NCBI GenBank assembly: GCA_009746045.1
Contig: RPFO01000078.1
Span: 1,987,750-2,049,749, forward strand
From: Mesostigma viride
Lineage: Eukaryota > Streptophyta > Mesostigmatophyceae > Mesostigmatales > Mesostigmataceae
Direction: 5' to 3'
Length of the DNA stretch: 62,000 nucleotides
Shown here: positions 61,095-62,000 of the stretch, in pieces
Position numbering within the stretch: position 1 is the stretch's first letter
Layout: each line of letters begins with the position of its first letter
The notes under the pieces: generated by a model
Databases searched by the model: none
What the model was told of the DNA's origin: nothing
The model's input: only the letters and a program-made list of their open reading frames with translations
Made by a program: the position numbers and the translations under genes

Positions 61095-61811
61095 TCAGTC
61101 CGTGGTGACAGGTTTCGTCCGCACTAGAACCGACGTGTGCGCCGAATCCGGATGGAACACCAGGGTCTTACCGTCACTGTATATAACCCTCACAAACCGA
61201 CTACTCGCTGCGTCCGAAACGAATACGCCCGCACTCTCCAGATAATGCACTACGGACGAAAGATGCTGAGGTATGTCTGCTGCCTCGTAGAAGTCGCCGC
61301 TCGGTCCTCTAAGACGCGCGATCAGATCCGTCACGTCCACGTTCTCGTCGCTGTTGAACCACGCGCCGATTGAAGCAGACAGCACTTTACGTTGCGCGCC
61401 CTCGCTTACAGGCTTAATGTCCTTCGGCGGGAACCTGACACACGCTCCTGTGGCGCGCTCGAGATCGTACGTCACCGCATACAGGTTGCCCCCATACCAG
61501 TAGTCAACCGTGAGACTGACGAGCGGACTGTGTTGCTGCAACACGCGAGGTGAGCCGAGCATATCGCCCACCTGCTGTAGCGAGAGCAGGACATTGCCGC
61601 CCGAGTGTTTTAGCAACGCGTTGAATTCTTTCGTGACACGCGCCCATCCTCCCTTTCCAAACAATACCACCTCATCGACTTCGTACGCGCGCCTGTTAAA
61701 CCTAACCATAGCGGACAGTGCGCATGACAGCGTCCGCAGAAAGCCCAATAACGCCAACAGATACAGAACAAGCGCGCGACGGATCTTATGGGCGAGCGTA
61801 TCGCGGTCCAT
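61095..61811 (-). CDS. Membrane-anchored hypothetical protein
   Basis: 238 residues from the ATG at 61811 (a longer frame runs to 61847). One N-terminal hydrophobic helix (about 12-33, LVLYLLALLGFLRTLSCALS) is followed by a soluble region with a beta-like pattern. Probably membrane-anchored with a large cytosolic or virion-interior domain. No family was recognised. The gene ends 5 bases from VLTF2-like gene start. Confidence 0.65.
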   Translation of the reverse strand: MDRDTLAHKIRRALVLYLLALLGFLRTLSCALSAMVRFNRRAYEVDEVVLFGKGGWARVTKEFNALLKHSGGNVLLSLQQVGDMLGSPRVLQQHSPLVSLTVDYWYGGNLYAVTYDLERATGACVRFPPKDIKPVSEGAQRKVLSASIGAWFNSDENVDVTDLIARLRGPSGDFYEAADIPQHLSSVVHYLESAGVFVSDAASSRFVRVIYSDGKTLVFHPDSAHTSVLVRTKPVTTD

Positions 61812-61812
61812 C

Positions 61813-62000
61813 CTAACAGACACGCTCGCTATACTTGACCAGTGCACTTTTCAGTCCGTCTGAGCGCACCGGCGCGTCCACCACGAAGGTATCGCGGACG
61901 TATTCCTCGAATTTTTTAGTGAGCTCTTTGTCGTTTTCGTCCACTTTCCTCACGCTGGCTGACCCCACATCGGTCTTACCTTGCACACGCTTGGTAGAGT
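61813..62000 (-). CDS. Partial gene at right edge, unknown
   Basis: The C-terminal 61-62 residues of a leftward gene whose start lies beyond the window. It reads charged helix, with KELTKKFEEYVRDTFVVDAP and a final KYSERVC before a stop at 61813-61815. Too short to identify. Nothing in it permits a family name. It lies 1 base from the previous gene start. Confidence 0.6.
   Translation of the reverse strand, partial: STKRVQGKTDVGSASVRKVDENDKELTKKFEEYVRDTFVVDAPVRSDGLKSALVKYSERVC

Overview
The window reads as part of a large DNA virus genome of the phylum Nucleocytoviricota (NCLDV). Genes are dense, apparently intronless and on both strands. Many are recognisable NCLDV core or family-conserved genes: four major capsid protein (MCP) paralogues, an A32-like packaging ATPase, late transcription factors of the VLTF3 and VLTF2 types, PCNA, and several giant-virus families of unknown function (resembling DUF5767, DUF5764, DUF5762, DUF5754 and DUF5871). 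I cannot name the virus, family or host from the sequence. No ribosomal RNA, tRNA or CRISPR array was recognised. The window stops inside a gene at its right edge and probably also at its left edge.

Layout. 0-9.5 kb: accessory and regulatory genes (MYND finger, two MSV199-like proteins, one with a nuclease domain, a RING-like protein, a repeat-rich spacer, small membrane or lipid-anchored proteins, a U-box-like protein, a DUF5767-like protein, a Staphylococcus-type nuclease). 9.5-15 kb: a leftward block of beta-rich fibre-like virion proteins, one lectin-like with phage-fibre-like features. 15-17 kb: small membrane and helical proteins. 17-24.9 kb: conserved virion-type genes around a very large IS630/Tc1-like DDE transposase-derived protein. 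25-32.7 kb: probable structural genes, JAMM-like protein, packaging ATPase. 32.7-43.4 kb: the capsid island, four MCPs plus a 1410-residue fibre-like protein. 43.4-48.5 kb: LysM protein, PCNA, F-box protein, VLTF3. 48.5-57.5 kb: accessory genes including a complete cytosine-5 DNA methyltransferase, an OTU-like protease and a J-domain protein. 57.5-62 kb: DUF5871-like protein, HNH-like nuclease, VLTF2-like factor.

How the genes fit together. Capsid, fibre, LysM, ATPase and small membrane proteins are a morphogenesis set. VLTF2/VLTF3 and PCNA imply partly self-run late transcription and replication. A second theme is ubiquitin handling (RING-like, U-box-like, F-box, OTU-like, JAMM-like). A third is a repeated small zinc module, C-x9-C-x10-C-x2-H, in several otherwise different proteins. 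Four genes are broken exactly at G/C homopolymers in a way that one extra base would repair. That is either homopolymer under-calling in the assembly or recoding by slippage, and it affects how those genes should be read.
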